A stretch of DNA of 64,000 bases. Source: Erodium maritimum (lineage: Eukaryota > Streptophyta > Magnoliopsida > Geraniales > Geraniaceae). A program made the position numbers and the translations under genes. The first letter of the stretch is position 1. Each line of letters opens with the position of its first letter. Location: positions 17,489,001-17,553,000 of the forward strand of contig OY997596.1 of assembly GCA_963921825.1 (NCBI GenBank). Direction: 5' to 3'. The notes below the pieces were generated by a model that made no database searches, had not been told where the DNA came from, and was given only the letters and a program-made list of their open reading frames with translations. Positions 1 through 10,973 of the stretch are shown here, in pieces.

Positions 1-1
1 G

Positions 2-2662
2 AAAAAGAAGGGTGTGGCATTGAGGATGTGCATTGATTACCGGAAGTTGAACCGGGTTACGGTGAAGAACCGTTATCCGATGCCAAGGATCGATGACCTG
101 TTTGATCAGTTGAGATGAGCGAAGTGTTTCTCGAAGATTGATCTTCGATCAGGGTACTATCAGTTGAGGGTTCAGGATGAGGACGTGGAGAAGACCGCGT
201 TTAGGACTCGATGTGGGCACTATGAGTTCTTGGTGATGTCGTTCGGGTTGACGAACGCACCTGCATCGTTCATGGATCTGATGAATGGGATTTTCCGACC
301 CTAGCTGGATCAGTTCGTCGTGTTGTTTGTAGGTGACTTACTGATTTATTCGCCTAGTAAGGAGGCACATGAGGAGCATTTGAGGATGGTGTTGACCTTG
401 TTGCGTACTCATCAGCTATACGACAACCTGGAGAAGTGCGAGTTCTGGCTCACCGAGGTGAAGTTCCTCTGACATGTTGTGTCCCAAGAGGGTATACTCG
501 TCGATCCGGAGAAGATCGACGCGGTCTCGAAGTGGGCATGACCCAAGAGTGTCTTCGAGATCCGTAGCTTCCTGGGCTTCGCGGGGTGTTACAAACGGTT
601 CGTCTAGGTTTTTTTCATGACTAGCAGCGCCGATGACCGTCCTGACCCGCAAGGGAGCTGAGTTTGTGTGGACTGATGAGTGTGAGCACTCCTTTGCCGA
701 GCTGAAGGCTCGTTTGACCACCGCAACCGTGTTGATAGTGTTGGAGCGCGGGGTCGGGTATGATGTGTACTGTGATGCGTACGGCGAGGGACTAGGATGT
801 GTGTTGATGCAGTCCGGGAAGGTAGTTGCATATGGCTCGAGACAGTTGAAGATACATGAGCGCAACTACCCGACCCATGATCTAGAGTTGGCAGCAGTAG
901 TCTTTGCTCTGAAGAGCTGGCGGCACTATTCGTATGGAGAGCGATTCCGGGTATTTTCGGATCACAAGAGCCTCAAGTACATTTTCTCACAACGCGACTT
1001 GAACATTGGCCAGAGGCGGTGGATGGAGCTATTTGAGAAGTACGACTTCGAGCTACTTTACCATCCGGGAAAGGTGAACGTCGTCGCCGATGCCCTGAGT
1101 AGGATGTCGACACACTTTATGGCTAGTATACCTGTCCGAGAGTGGGACATGATGGATGAGCTGAGCATGTTTCGGCTCGAGTTCGATGAGATCACTGATG
1201 GCGTTGCCATGTGTTCGTCGGTGGCACAGCCCACACTTATTACCCGTGTGTTGGAGGCACAACCCGAGGATGCCGAGACGGCAGAGATCCGAGAGAGGAT
1301 GATCAGCGGTGTTGACACCGAGTGCTGGGAGCAGAGTGCCGATCAGGGTCTACATTACCGAGGACAGCTGTTTGTGCCGCGAGTTTGTAGGGACGTCGTG
1401 TTGAGAGAGTGTCATCACTCCTGTCTTGTTGTGCACCCGGGTGGTACCAAGATGTATTGGGACATCAGACGACAGTTCTGGTGGAGCGGGATACGTAGAG
1501 CATTCGCAGAGTTCGTTTCTAGATGTCTCCCTTGTCAGCAAGTGAAGGCCGAGCATTAGCGTCCTGCTGGTTTGCTACAACCGTTACCGATTGCAGAGTG
1601 GAAGTGGGTGCACGTCACGATGGACTTCATGAGTGGCTTGCCGAGGTCGCCGAAAGGGCACGACGCAGTTTGAGTGGTGGTCGACCGACTGACCAAGTCG
1701 GCACACTTCTTGGCCATGAGGATGACGAATACAGTTGATACTTTGAGCCGGTTGTATGTTCGGGAGATCATCCGTCTTCACGGAGTTCCGATATCGATTG
1801 TGTCCGACAGAGGTCCGCGTTTCACCTCCAGATTCTGGGAGAGCTTGTAGAGAGAGTTGGGGACCGATGTCTTGCTTAGTACGGCGTATCACCCACAGAC
1901 CGACGGGCAGTCAGAGCGCACTATCCAGATACTGGAGGATATGCTACGAGCTTGTGTGTTGGACTTTCGAGGGTCATGGGAGGACCACCTGCCTTTAGCA
2001 GAGTTTGCCTACAACAACAGCTTCTAGGCCAGTATTGGGATGACACCGTTTGAGGCGTTGTATGGTAGACCGTGCAGATCGCCCGTATGTTGGGCATAGG
2101 TGGAAGACCGGAGCCTACTTGGGCCGGAGATTGTTCAGGAGACGACCGAGAAGGTCGCACTGATTCGGGATCGATTGAGGACCGCGCAGAGTCGTCAGAA
2201 GAGTTATGCTGATAGTCGACGTCGGCCTCTTGAGTTTTCGGTTGGTGATCATGTGTTCCTGAAGGTGAGCACGAAGAGGGGCTAGTACGGTTCAACTGTG
2301 GTGGAAGCAAGTTGGCTCCGCGGTTTATCGGACCTGTCGAGATCTTGAGAAGAGTTGGAGCAGTTACCTATCGCCTGGCATTGCCACCGCAGCTCGGGAA
2401 CGTGCATAACGACTTCCACATATCCTAGTTGCGGAAGTACACCGCGGATCCCTCGCATGTGATTGAGTGGACGGACATCGAGGTGGCGGAGGATGTTTCG
2501 TATGAGGAGCAGCCAGTCAGGATTCTGGATAGGCGAGAGAATGCCTTACGTGGCAGGACTATCCCACTGGTACGCGTGTAGTGGAAGCACCACGGAGCAG
2601 AGTCGACCTGGGAGCGAGAGGATGAGGTCCGTGCGAAGTACCCCAACCTGTTCGACCCTTGA
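2..2662 (+). pseudogene. Gypsy pol remnant: reverse transcriptase, RNase H, integrase
   Basis: Reverse transcriptase motifs are clear from the left edge ([30 protein letters not shown]), but the catalytic YxDD box reads VGDLLIYS, so one catalytic Asp is lost. Stops interrupt the frame at 116, 302, 470, 539 and 605, and small indels near 610-633 shift the frame. From 633 to 1559 the RNase H ([23 protein letters not shown]) and the integrase HHCC finger (HHSC...CLPCQQ) are open. The integrase core follows with D (VTMDFMSG), D (VSDRGPRF) and E (GQSERTIQ), again broken by stops near 1672, 1847, 2026 and 2097. The C-terminal segment ends KYPNLFDP at 2662. Several stops stand where this family keeps Gln or Trp, as expected from C-to-T decay of methylated DNA. 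The gene is dead. Confidence 0.93.
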
Positions 2663-2700
2663 AGTACGTCCGTTTTAAATTTCGAGGACGAAATTCGTTT

Positions 2701-2713
2701 AAGGGGGGTAGAC
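2701..2713 (+). other. Polypurine tract of the Gypsy element
   Basis: The stretch AAGGGGGGTAGAC sits between the end of pol and the LTR start. Such purine tracts prime plus-strand DNA synthesis in LTR retrotransposons, and the position fixes the LTR boundary at 2714. Confidence 0.8.
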
Positions 2714-4953
2714 TATAAAGACCGCCCCGGTTAAAAGAATTAATATTTAAAATTGTTCGATTGGAACGTCGTCGGTTTGAAAACGGGTTGAATTTTGGGC
2801 CAAATGCAAAAGAAAAAGAAAACAAAAAAAAGGGGAAAGAGGAAACGGGATGGACCAGGCAGCCCATGCCCGATCAGCAGACCAGACGCAAGCAAAGTCA
2901 GGCCTAAGCCCACTACCCTCAAACCCTACTGTTCACCCTCCTTCTTCCTCAGCCGCGCACACTTCCCGAGACACAACCCTCAACTTCTCTCTCCTCTCGC
3001 AGTTTCTCCTTCCTTCCTCTCTCGCTCTCTTCTTTTCTCATCGACGCCGCCCTCGCCATCTTCTCCTTCGCGTACGAATCGAACCACGCCGCGCACAGAA
3101 TCGAGACGCCACCGCCGAGAACCTCTCTCTGGTTCGACTTCTCGAGCTCAAATCGCGCCGGCGACGGAGAACACCACACGGGTTCGTGCTCTCTCGTCCG
3201 TTCATATCCCCGACAAACCCACCTAATACACCACTGTGACGAGCTCGATTGGACGAGCTCCGCTGGGACGACGACAGCCGGACGCCATCGCTGCTCGCAC
3301 ACCGGCGAGAGTTCTCGCTCTAGCCAGATCTGAGACGGAGGGGCGTTGGACCGCGCGTCAGCCACCACCTCACCGTCTTGGCCACGCCGGAGTCCTGGCG
3401 CCCTTCCCAGCCACCGTCTTCCACGTGTCCCGATTCGATTGTGGAAAGTTACTAGTATGCATGCTAGGTAATAATAAAACTGGAATGAATATTAATATGA
3501 TAAAATAAGCGGACGAGTCTTAGTAACATGTAGGATGTGACTCAGTAGTTAACTGCTTTCAATACTGAGGAACTTGCCGTGCTGGTAGATTGGCCATGTT
3601 GAGTCGTAGGTTGTGTGTTGATTGAATTGCCTGTTACGGATTGAGATGCATGCTGTGTGACCTAGGGTCAATAAGTTTCAGAATCATGAATTAGTATATT
3701 CGGTGTAACATGCTGTTATGACGTGTGGGAAAGTGTGTCGCGACTGTTGCTTGTGAACCCTTGGTTGTGATATGGTCGGGTGAGTGATAGACCGACGTGC
3801 CGTATATTTATGGTAAGACTGTTGGGCTTGGTGAGCCGTGTTTGATCTGTGGCATTTCTATTGCGTGATTGTTATTTTTTTGTGTGTTCCTTGAGGATGA
3901 TATTCCGGTTGATATTGGGCCTACGGGTCGTGTTTGGGGCCTACGGGTCGTGTTTAGGGCCGACGGGCCATAATGTGGTTGGGGCATACGGGTCGTGTTG
4001 GGCCTGTGGGTCGTGTTGCATAGGGCCGATGGGTCGGAGCCGACGAGCCACATCATATCATCTTGCATAGGGCCGACGGGTCGGAGCCGACGGGCCACAT
4101 CATATCTTATTGCATAGGGTCGACGGGTAGGAGCCGACGGGCCAAATCATATCATAGTGGGCCTACGAGTCGTGGTTGGGCCTGCGGGTCGTGTTGGGCC
4201 TGCGGGTCGTGTTGGGCCTACGGGTCGTGATGGGCACTGGGTGCCGTGTTTCAGCCTCGATGATCTATGGTCCTTTGGAGACGTTTCCGAGAGTCCCGAC
4301 GAATGCGTCCTCATAAGGATCTTTCTGGCATTCTCGACGTTATACGTCTTTATGACGTTATGCGTCTCCTCTGGATCGAGAGGTAGTCCAATGGAAGCTT
4401 GACCTACTGGTTTGTTATGATGGTATTGGGCCGTGCACAGCCGGCAGAGTTTGGGTATTGCGGCACGGGCCGTGTGCACTATTGGATTCGTGTTGGTTGT
4501 GTTTGTTGTTTGTTATTGTTGATTGTGTGAAAGTCGTCGTTAAGAGTATTGTAAGATCGGCTATGAACCTCGGTTCGGTATTTAGTCGTGCTATACTAGT
4601 ATACCCTAATTGGACGGTTACTCGTGGTGGTGAACCGATGTTCATTACTTTAACTACTTTTTCTACTGGGCGAAAGCTCACCCCTTACTTTGTGGTGTTT
4701 TCAGGTGTTGAGCGGGATTCGTACTAGCAGGTCACAACCGAGCTTGGGAGCTGGCGAGGGTCTTGTCTAGTCGGTCTAGTGACGTGCATTTGTTTTTTAA
4801 CCGAACTTTGTATACTGGGTTTTATGAGCTGTTAACCTTGTCAATTGATTTATTATCACTTTTGAAAATTTATCTTTCGAAATTTTACCGTGTTTATTTA
4901 TTATTTTAAGTTCACGTCTCGAGTCCGGTCAAAACCGGATTTGGGGCGTGACA
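2714..4953 (+). repeat. 3' LTR of the Gypsy element (~2.24 kb)
   Basis: The LTR starts after the purine tract with TATAAAGACCGCCCC, where the usual TG is changed to TA, and ends at GGGGCGTGACA. It shares start and end style (CGCCCC near the start, GGGGCGTGACA at the end) with the four solo LTRs elsewhere in the window. It contains a GGGCC(T/G)ACGGG(T/C) tandem region and, near 4675, a GCGAAAGCTCACC motif followed by TTTTCAGGT, the counterpart of the hairpin seen in the solo LTRs. Confidence 0.85.
3915..4235 (+). repeat. Degenerate GGGCCKACGGGYC tandem repeat inside LTR
   Basis: Units of roughly 18 to 50 bp built on GGGCCTACGGGTCGTGTT and GGGCCGACGGGTCGGAGCC recur at least ten times. They lie within the LTR and give it a GC-rich block between AT-rich flanks. 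Confidence 0.8.
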
Positions 4954-5094
4954 AGCCTCCCTCGAAGTCAAAGGCATGTCTTCTACCAGAACATCCCAAG
5001 CTTTGATCTCCCCCATTAACACCTCAATGTCCTTTTCCAACCAGCCAAAAGTACTGATATTCCAACCTCTATAAAAAAATCTTCATACTTTTCA
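4954..5094 (-). pseudogene. LINE fragment, endonuclease-RT linker (third piece)
   Basis: Read on the minus strand this 141-bp strip encodes STFGWLEKDIEVLMGEIKAW, a typical linker between endonuclease and reverse transcriptase of plant L1 elements. It continues the LINE piece at 8097-8240 once the Mutator-like element and one copy of its target duplication are removed. Its left neighbour is the Gypsy LTR, so the LINE was also cut at 4953/4954. One frameshift and one stop lie in this strip. Confidence 0.75.
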
Positions 5095-5282
5095 GGGTAA
5101 ATTACGTTGACATACCCTGAACTATACGCGTTTAACGGTTTACTACCCCAATGTTCATTCGTAACAATTACCTACCCCGAACTAACCATAAATTACACCG
5201 TTACCCCCTGCCATCCATTTTTCCATCTGTTCACTGTTCATATTTTCTAAAATTCCAAAAATACCCTTTGTGTTCATTTATA

Positions 5283-6556
5283 AAACTTGTCCTTATTTTT
5301 AGTTTTAATATATAGAGGTGAAATCGGCTACAAACCACTCTTAACCTAAAAACTAGAGAACCAATCCTAGCCACACACACCTAACATCCAACATTCTCCA
5401 TGATGCCACATCATCACCCCAATTTCACTCAAACTCACGCCACTTTCATCCTTTCTCACACAAGCAAAGGCATAATTGTAAAAGCATGGTGCCATGTGGA
5501 CAAGTGTCCATTTTTTTCTTCACCAATTCACTAATTTAATATTTCCCGATTCGTTTGAACTCCGATTAGCTTCAAACTTGCGCCAATATTTTTATTTTTT
5601 CAAGGGATTTAAATCAAGATCAATCATGAATATATTTTGAACCACGAAAAAAAAATATCGGAGTGATAAAAAAATGTTGAGTGTTGATAAATCTTCACTA
5701 ATAAATGTTTTATATCGGAGGTATCAAACTAGTGCTAAATGTTTATAAAAACATGTACCGAGGTGATAAAAACCATGTTCAATTTTGATAATAAGTGTGA
5801 TAAACTAATCATGATCACTTTTGGAGAATGTGGTGATAAAACCAGTGTAAAATGTTGATAAAACCAGTGTAAAGTGTTGATAAAACCAGAGTAAAGTGTT
5901 GATAAAAAATAGCCAGATATAATTTCTTTAAAAACCAGCCCCGAAAAAAAATCGTGCTTCAAAAAAACCATGTGATGGGGATAATAAAACACATGTAATC
6001 GAATGATAAACCTAGTGTTTAGTGTTGATAAAACTAGTGTTCATAAAAAGCACGCGATGAGGTGATAAAAACATGATCAGTTTTGGAAAATGAGGTGATA
6101 AAACCAGTGTAAAGTGTTGATAAAACCAGTGTAAAAGTGTTGATAAATCCAGAGCAAAGTGTTGATAAAAATTACCAAGATTTTTTTTTAAAAAAATCAA
6201 CACCGAAATAATTTTTTTTTCGTGCTACAAAATATATTCATGACTGATCTTGATTTAAAGCCCTTAAAAAAACAAAACTAATGGCGCAAGTTTGAAGCCA
6301 ATCGGAGTTCAAACGAAGCGGGAAAAATTAAATTAGTGAATTGATTAACAAAATAACATGATAGTTTTACTAAAAAGCCCTTACCACTTATTAAAAAGTG
6401 CTGTTTTTTTGCAGTCAACTACTCAATTACATCTCATCCATCCATTTTTAAAATGGATGGCTTAGATTGGTTTTCTAGTTTTTAGGTTAAGACATGGTTT
6501 GTATTTGATTTCTACTCTTAATATATATTTTAATTTTAATAAAAATGCCCTCAATG
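5283..6556. mobile_element. Nested inverted-repeat element inside the MULE
   Basis: The strip 5283-5660 and the strip 6215-6556 are inverted copies of each other (about 350 bp each, diverged), seen for instance in CTAGTTTTTAGGTTAAGA and its complement, and in the CGNTTGAACTCCGATT motif. The direct repeat GTTCATTTAT occurs at both outer edges, a possible 9-10-bp target duplication and so perhaps a second MULE. The centre consists of short repeats (next entry). The boundaries are inferred. Confidence 0.6.
5825..6175. repeat. Short repeats of type TGTTGATAAAACCAGTGTAAAG
   Basis: Units of about 22-24 bp containing GATAAAACCAGTGTAAAGTG recur in two blocks (5830-5910 and 6065-6170), with looser copies between. 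They form the core of the nested element. No coding sense is apparent. Confidence 0.7.
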
Positions 6557-6676
6557 TTCATTTATTCATGTCATCTCTCTCAAAACACACGATACTCATC
6601 AACCCTTTCAAATTCAAAGCTCCATAGCCATTTCCATCCCCAAAGCTTCATCACTGAACATCCAAACACTGTTTCA

Positions 6677-6680
<4 letters not shown>

Positions 6681-6732
<52 letters not shown>

Positions 6733-6763
6733 CCTCCCTCCCTCCCTCCCTCCCTCCCTCCCT

Positions 6764-6811
<48 letters not shown>
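6681..6811. repeat. Compound microsatellite (CT)n(CCCT)n(CT)n
   Basis: About 47 bp of CT dinucleotides, then about 43 bp of CCCT units, then about 40 bp of CT again. It marks the left edge of the GC-rich segment carried by the MULE, like the pyrimidine-rich 5' leaders common in plant genes. Confidence 0.97.
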
Positions 6812-6813
<2 letters not shown>

Positions 6814-7370
6814 AGATCATAGATCTGGTTTTGAACCCAGAAACCAACATAACTCTATCTCTCTAAGAAGCCTCCGACCGCCGTCGCCCTCAAGGCCTTG
6901 TTCTCTTCAATCGACGGGATGGTTCGTTTTACCCGAAGCTTTCTCTTCAATCTACCACACAAATAGAGAAACTTCTTCCATTTTTTTTCTAAATAGCAGG
7001 ATTGGAACCTATAAAAGAAAACCCTAATTTTATTATTGGGTAATTGTGCTTGCAAATGCAGAGGTGTTGATGGGATTGAGTGATTTGAGGGAAGAAGAAG
7101 ACGGGGCCGATGAGCTAGAGGATCTCGCGTCAATTTGGGTTGTCGATTTGGTTTTGGTGCTCATCGATTTCGGAATTGGGGTTTCTGCTGGAGGAAGGGA
7201 GGTCAAAGGTGGTGGCGCGGAGGAGATATTGCGGTGAAGCAGCCGGCAGAGAGCGACGGTGCGGGCTTACTGTGGGGGAGCTTGAGGTCATGGCTTTGTT
7301 TGTAATTCTGGGTTCATTGGTCATGCTTCTGGTTTGGTGCCTCAGTTCACGAAGAAGATGAACAGTTGCA
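6812..7370. other. Gene-like GC-richer segment within the MULE (possible captured host DNA)
   Basis: This 560-bp stretch differs sharply from the AT-rich body around it and carries codon-like triplets (for example a run encoding LREEEDGADELEDLASIWVV at 7082-7141) followed by GGTGGCGCGGAGG-type sequence. MULEs that carry host exons are called Pack-MULEs. I do not recognise the parent gene and see no intact reading frame, so capture is an inference. Confidence 0.45.
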
Positions 7371-8096
7371 ATAAAAAATAATTTAAACAAAAAAATAATT
7401 GAACAAAAAAAATGTACTTAAAAAGGATTAAAATTTGATTTTTAAATAAAATTAATAAAACTAATTTTAAATAAAGACTGATTTTTTAAAAAATTAAATA
7501 AAATAAAATATCAGTTTATAAAAAAAATATTTTTAAATAAATATGAAGGTTTTATTTTTATTTTTGTAAATATGCAAATTATATATTAGTAATAATAAAA
7601 AGTTATAGAAAAATTATATGTTAATTAATTATTTAATAAATAATTTTTAGAATTAATAAATTATTTGAGAGAGATAATTATTAAATTTATTAGAAAAGAA
7701 ATAAAAAAAATCAGAAAACATAATATTAAAAAATTTATTATTTTTATATATTTAATAATTTATTATTTTAAAAATAAATATTCCATAAAAAAATTAAATC
7801 ACATTTTCAAATTAATAAAAAAAACATTTATTGTTGATGTAATAAAAATGAAAAACATATTTAAATGATAATTTATTTATTTTTGAAGTGAATGGTATAA
7901 GAGTGTAAATATTGATAACAATTGAGGGTATTTTCGTCTTTTTAGAAAAAAAACTAACATCCATGGATGGAAAGGGGGTAACAGCGTAATTAATGGTTAG
8001 TTCGGGGTAGATCATTGTTACGAATGAACATTGGGGTAGTAAACCGTTAAACGCGTATTGTTCGTGGTATGTCAACGTACTTTACCCTAGTTTTCA

Positions 8097-8240
8097 ATTT
8101 GAACCAAAGCATGTATGCTGGTGAACCTGAAGTTTGAATGGAATTCCAGAACAACATGGACTCATTAAGAAACAAAGGATGGCTTATCTAAGCATTAATA
8201 AATTTAAAAGGACTTGGCCCCCAATCCACAATAGGATTAC
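8097..8240 (-). pseudogene. LINE fragment, endonuclease-RT linker (second piece)
   Basis: Minus-strand translation gives VDWGPSPFKFINA, one stop, then SHPLFLNESMLFW and SGSPAYMLWFKLK, diagnostic of the linker between endonuclease and RT in plant L1 LINEs. The frame joins exactly to the end of the endonuclease piece at 11225 when the solo LTR and one TTAAC copy are taken out, and to 5094 on the other side when the MULE is removed. Confidence 0.85.
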
Positions 8241-9705
8241 TTAACTGTAAGAACCACTCCCGGTCAACGCCAGTCAAATCGGCGAAAAACAAGAAAATTT
8301 AAAATTTTGGGACATACACTTAAATAAACCTAAATTTGACCCCTAGGGTCATACCGAACTTAAGTTGACCCCGATATCGATCAAAGTGAGTTCTGGGGGA
8401 CTCAGGGCAACTTTATGACCAATTTGGGAAATGTTGACTTTTTGCTGGAAAAGTCAACCGAGCGACGTTTTGGTCCGTTCGAGGTCCGTTTTGGATACAA
8501 AAATTTTAGCCGTCGTTACAGCGGTCTTAGTTGAGCCGTTTCCTTGTAGCCCGTGAAGTTTCATAATTTCTTGGAAAATGGGCCCGTTCGGGGCTCGAGA
8601 CGACAGAATTTCGCGAATCTGACTAAAAAATATCTAGAAGATATTTTCCAATAGGGGTGGGACCCACTTGCCACTTGTCACACAAGTGGTGGTGTTAGAT
8701 GATTTTGAACAAAAAAAAAGGAAGAGGCAAGAGAGAGGTTCGGCCATAGTTCAAAAAAAAGGAAAAAAAGAGAGAGAAAAGGAGAGAGAAAGAAGAGAGA
8801 AGGAGGAGAGAAAAAGAGAAGAAAAGTTTAGGGTTTAGGGATTTCCCGACGATCCAACCGACGGATCGTCTCAACGGTCGAAGAATCAAGCTCCGGTGAG
8901 AACCTAATCGATTCTCATTTTAGTACGTTTAAAAGTTAAGGTTTGGGTTTAAATGGGTTAAATATGGATGAGTCAAGGTGTAGGGTTCGTTGGGAACGTT
9001 ATGGAGCGAAAAATATCGGTTTCCGGTGACCGGAGGCTCGGGGGAGCTCCGGCCACCGTGGGTGGTGGCTAGCCGGAGCTAGGACCGGCCACCATGGTGG
9101 TGAACCGGTCCAAAACCGGTCCAGCCACCCACGGGTCTTGATGGCTGGGTGGGGCCCACGTGTTCGGGTCTTGGGTTTTCGTGTTCGGGTGGTTTTGGAC
9201 GAACCCCAAGTCGTTAATTCACACCCGAAACGAATTTTTGGAATTAAATTGTGAAAGTTGTGAATCTCGGGTTTAGAAACTTTAAACGCAAATTAAATCG
9301 CTCGGAAGTTGGAAATTGATTCCGTCGATTGCATTGGACCCCTTGAATTATTCTAATATCGTAGAAACGAAAACGGGAATTTTCGGAGCCCCGGAAGGGC
9401 GTTTTCCAATCCCGGGCAGATTCGCCAAGCCGGGCGAATCGAGCCTTTCCAGGCCCATTGTTGACAATGTCGAGTAATTGGGAAGTTTGGGAGTGATCGA
9501 CATTGCCGGGGTTGCGTTTGGGCGTCTAATTCTTTAATTTCAGTTTTTGCCTGCAAACTTAAAAAGTGTTTTAATTGTGATCTTGTTAGACCGTGCCGAG
9601 GACCGCGGAAAGGGAAAGCTAGGTTGGTTGTAAACTTTTGGGAAAGCGTATGAGGTAGGGAAAAGTAGCCGGATCTCGGTTTTGACTAGGGAAAGTTAAC
9701 AGTAG

Positions 9706-9865
9706 AAATGCATGTGACACCTAGTGGTGTCGTAGGATAAGTAAGTTTATCGAACACTAGAAATGCAGGCGACACTTAGTGGTGTCGTATGATACGTGAA
9801 CGTATCGAACAATATAAATGCATGTGACACTTAGGAGTGTCGTAGGATAAGTGAACATATCGAAC
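9706..9865 (+). repeat. Tandem ~62-bp repeats with GACACNNAGTGGTGTC palindrome
   Basis: Three units of AATGCANGYGACACYTAGTG followed by GTGTCGTANGATA and a CGAAC end. Each contains a near-palindrome GACACTTAGTGGTGTC. The same block occurs in the minus-strand LTR copies at 22240-22400, 22960-23120 and 34120-34170, with differing copy number. Confidence 0.85.
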
Positions 9866-9910
9866 AATAGATATACCGGTGGCTTTTAGTTGTGCCCTGA
9901 GGTTGATTGA

Positions 9911-10375
9911 ATTGTTTGTGTCTTGGGTGGCCATGAGTGCCCGTGGGGAGTTGAACCCGTATTTTATTGTTTGTGTCTTGGGTGGCCATGAGTGCCCGTG
10001 GGGAGTTGAACCCGTGTTTTTACTGTTTGTGTGTCGTGGGTGGTCAGGTGTGCCTTTGGGGTGTTGAACCCGTGTGTTACTGTTTTGTGTGTCTTGGGTG
10101 GCCATGAGTGCCCGTGGGGGAGTTGAACCCGTATTTTACCGTTTGTGTGTCGTGGGTGGCCAGGTGTGCCTTTGGGGTGTTGGACCCGTGTTTTTACTGT
10201 TTGTGTGTCGTGGGTGGCCAGGTGTGCCTTTGGGGTGTTGGACCCATGTTTTTACTGTTTGTGTGTCGTGGGTGGTCAGGTGCGCCTTTAGGGTGTTGAA
10301 CCCGTGTGTTACTGTTTTGTGTGTCGTGGGTGGCCATGTGTGCCTGTGGGGTGTTAAACCTTTGTTGTCACTGAT
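9911..10375 (+). repeat. Tandem ~58-bp repeats in solo LTR
   Basis: About eight units of TGTTTGTGTGTCGTGGGTGG followed by CCAGGTGTGCCTTTGGGGTG and TTGAACCCGTG. Related units occur at 33800-34070 and 18160-18420 in the other LTRs. Chance reading frames across the array are repeat artefacts. Confidence 0.9.
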
Positions 10376-10932
10376 TGTTGAACCTTTGGGGATGACTGTG
10401 ATTGCATGGAGGTCGGGGGCCCGCCTGACGAAAAAGGGGTCCAATGGTCGCGCGCGTGGGGGTTTGCTAGCCTTCCGACTAACCACCGGTAAAGTTGTGC
10501 ATTCTTCTGCGATGGAGGGCGGCTCCCCTTCCGACTAGCTATCGGAAAAGTATTGTGGTATATGTCGCGAACAGGTCGACCGCCTGGCCCGACTGCGTGT
10601 CAGGGAAAGTTGCGTGGGGTAGGCTCGAGCCCAGCCGGTTAGCAACCGACACTGAGCAGCTGGAGTGCGATCCTTTGTGATCTTGTTTGTTGTGTGCGAT
10701 CCTTTGTGATCTTGGGTGATGTGTGGTTATCTTTTGTGTCTTTGGTGGAGGTCGTAACCGCTGTGTCGGGTCTACATTACGTGTCCGAGTGTTGAGTTGG
10801 TTGGGGAAAGTAACAGTTCGTGTGACAGTCGGGTTACTTGAGTTTGGGGATAGTAGTCCCCGGTGTTTGGGTTGTTGTTGGTGTTTCCGGCATTTTCTGC
10901 TAGTATGCCGTAGTCAGTCTGGTATCCGTGGT

Positions 10933-10973
10933 GGTGAGCGAACGCTCACCCCTAGCTGCTTTTCCTACAGGTA
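10933..10973 (+). other. Conserved LTR hairpin followed by acceptor-like site
   Basis: GGTGAGCG/CGCTCACC forms an 8-bp stem with a 2-nt loop, and 20 bp later comes TTTTCCTACAGGT, which looks like an intron 3' splice site. The same pair appears in the other solo LTRs. Function is unknown. Confidence 0.6.

Larger units (their letters stand above)
1..4953 (+). mobile_element. Ty3/Gypsy LTR retrotransposon, 5' part outside window
   Basis: The element enters from the left edge within its reverse transcriptase and runs through RNase H, integrase, a polypurine tract and a 3' LTR. Domain order RT-RNH-INT is that of Ty3/Gypsy (Metaviridae); the C-terminal motif after the integrase (WKHHGAESTWEREDE) and the long LTR suggest a Tekay/Del-type chromovirus, which is an inference. 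It lies inside a minus-strand LINE, whose sequence resumes at 4954. The 5' LTR and left target duplication are outside the window, so insertion age cannot be read here. Confidence 0.93.
5095..8087. mobile_element. Mutator-like element (MULE), non-autonomous, 2993 bp
   Basis: Ends are inverted repeats of about 125 bp (5095-5220 and 7962-8087) starting GGGTAAAKTACGTTGACATACC. Flanks are 9-bp direct repeats TACTTTTCA (5086-5094) and TAGTTTTCA (8088-8096), one mismatch apart; a 9-bp target duplication is the hallmark of Mutator-like transposons. No transposase is present, so it must have moved with help in trans. It holds a nested inverted-repeat element, a CT/CCCT microsatellite and a GC-rich gene-like segment, followed by a very AT-rich tract (7370-7900). 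The insertion splits a LINE. Confidence 0.88.

Noticed and set aside
2795..3508. Open frames in the Gypsy LTR (Ser/Pro/Arg-rich)
   Set aside because: They lie wholly within the LTR, overlap in several frames and have only low-complexity composition.
6545..7027. 160-codon frame with poly-Ser/Leu
   Set aside because: It reads through the CT/CCCT microsatellite.
9776..10538. Overlapping Cys/Val/Trp-rich open frames on both strands
   Set aside because: They are translations of the 58-bp tandem array; periodic repeats without stops give long frames by chance.
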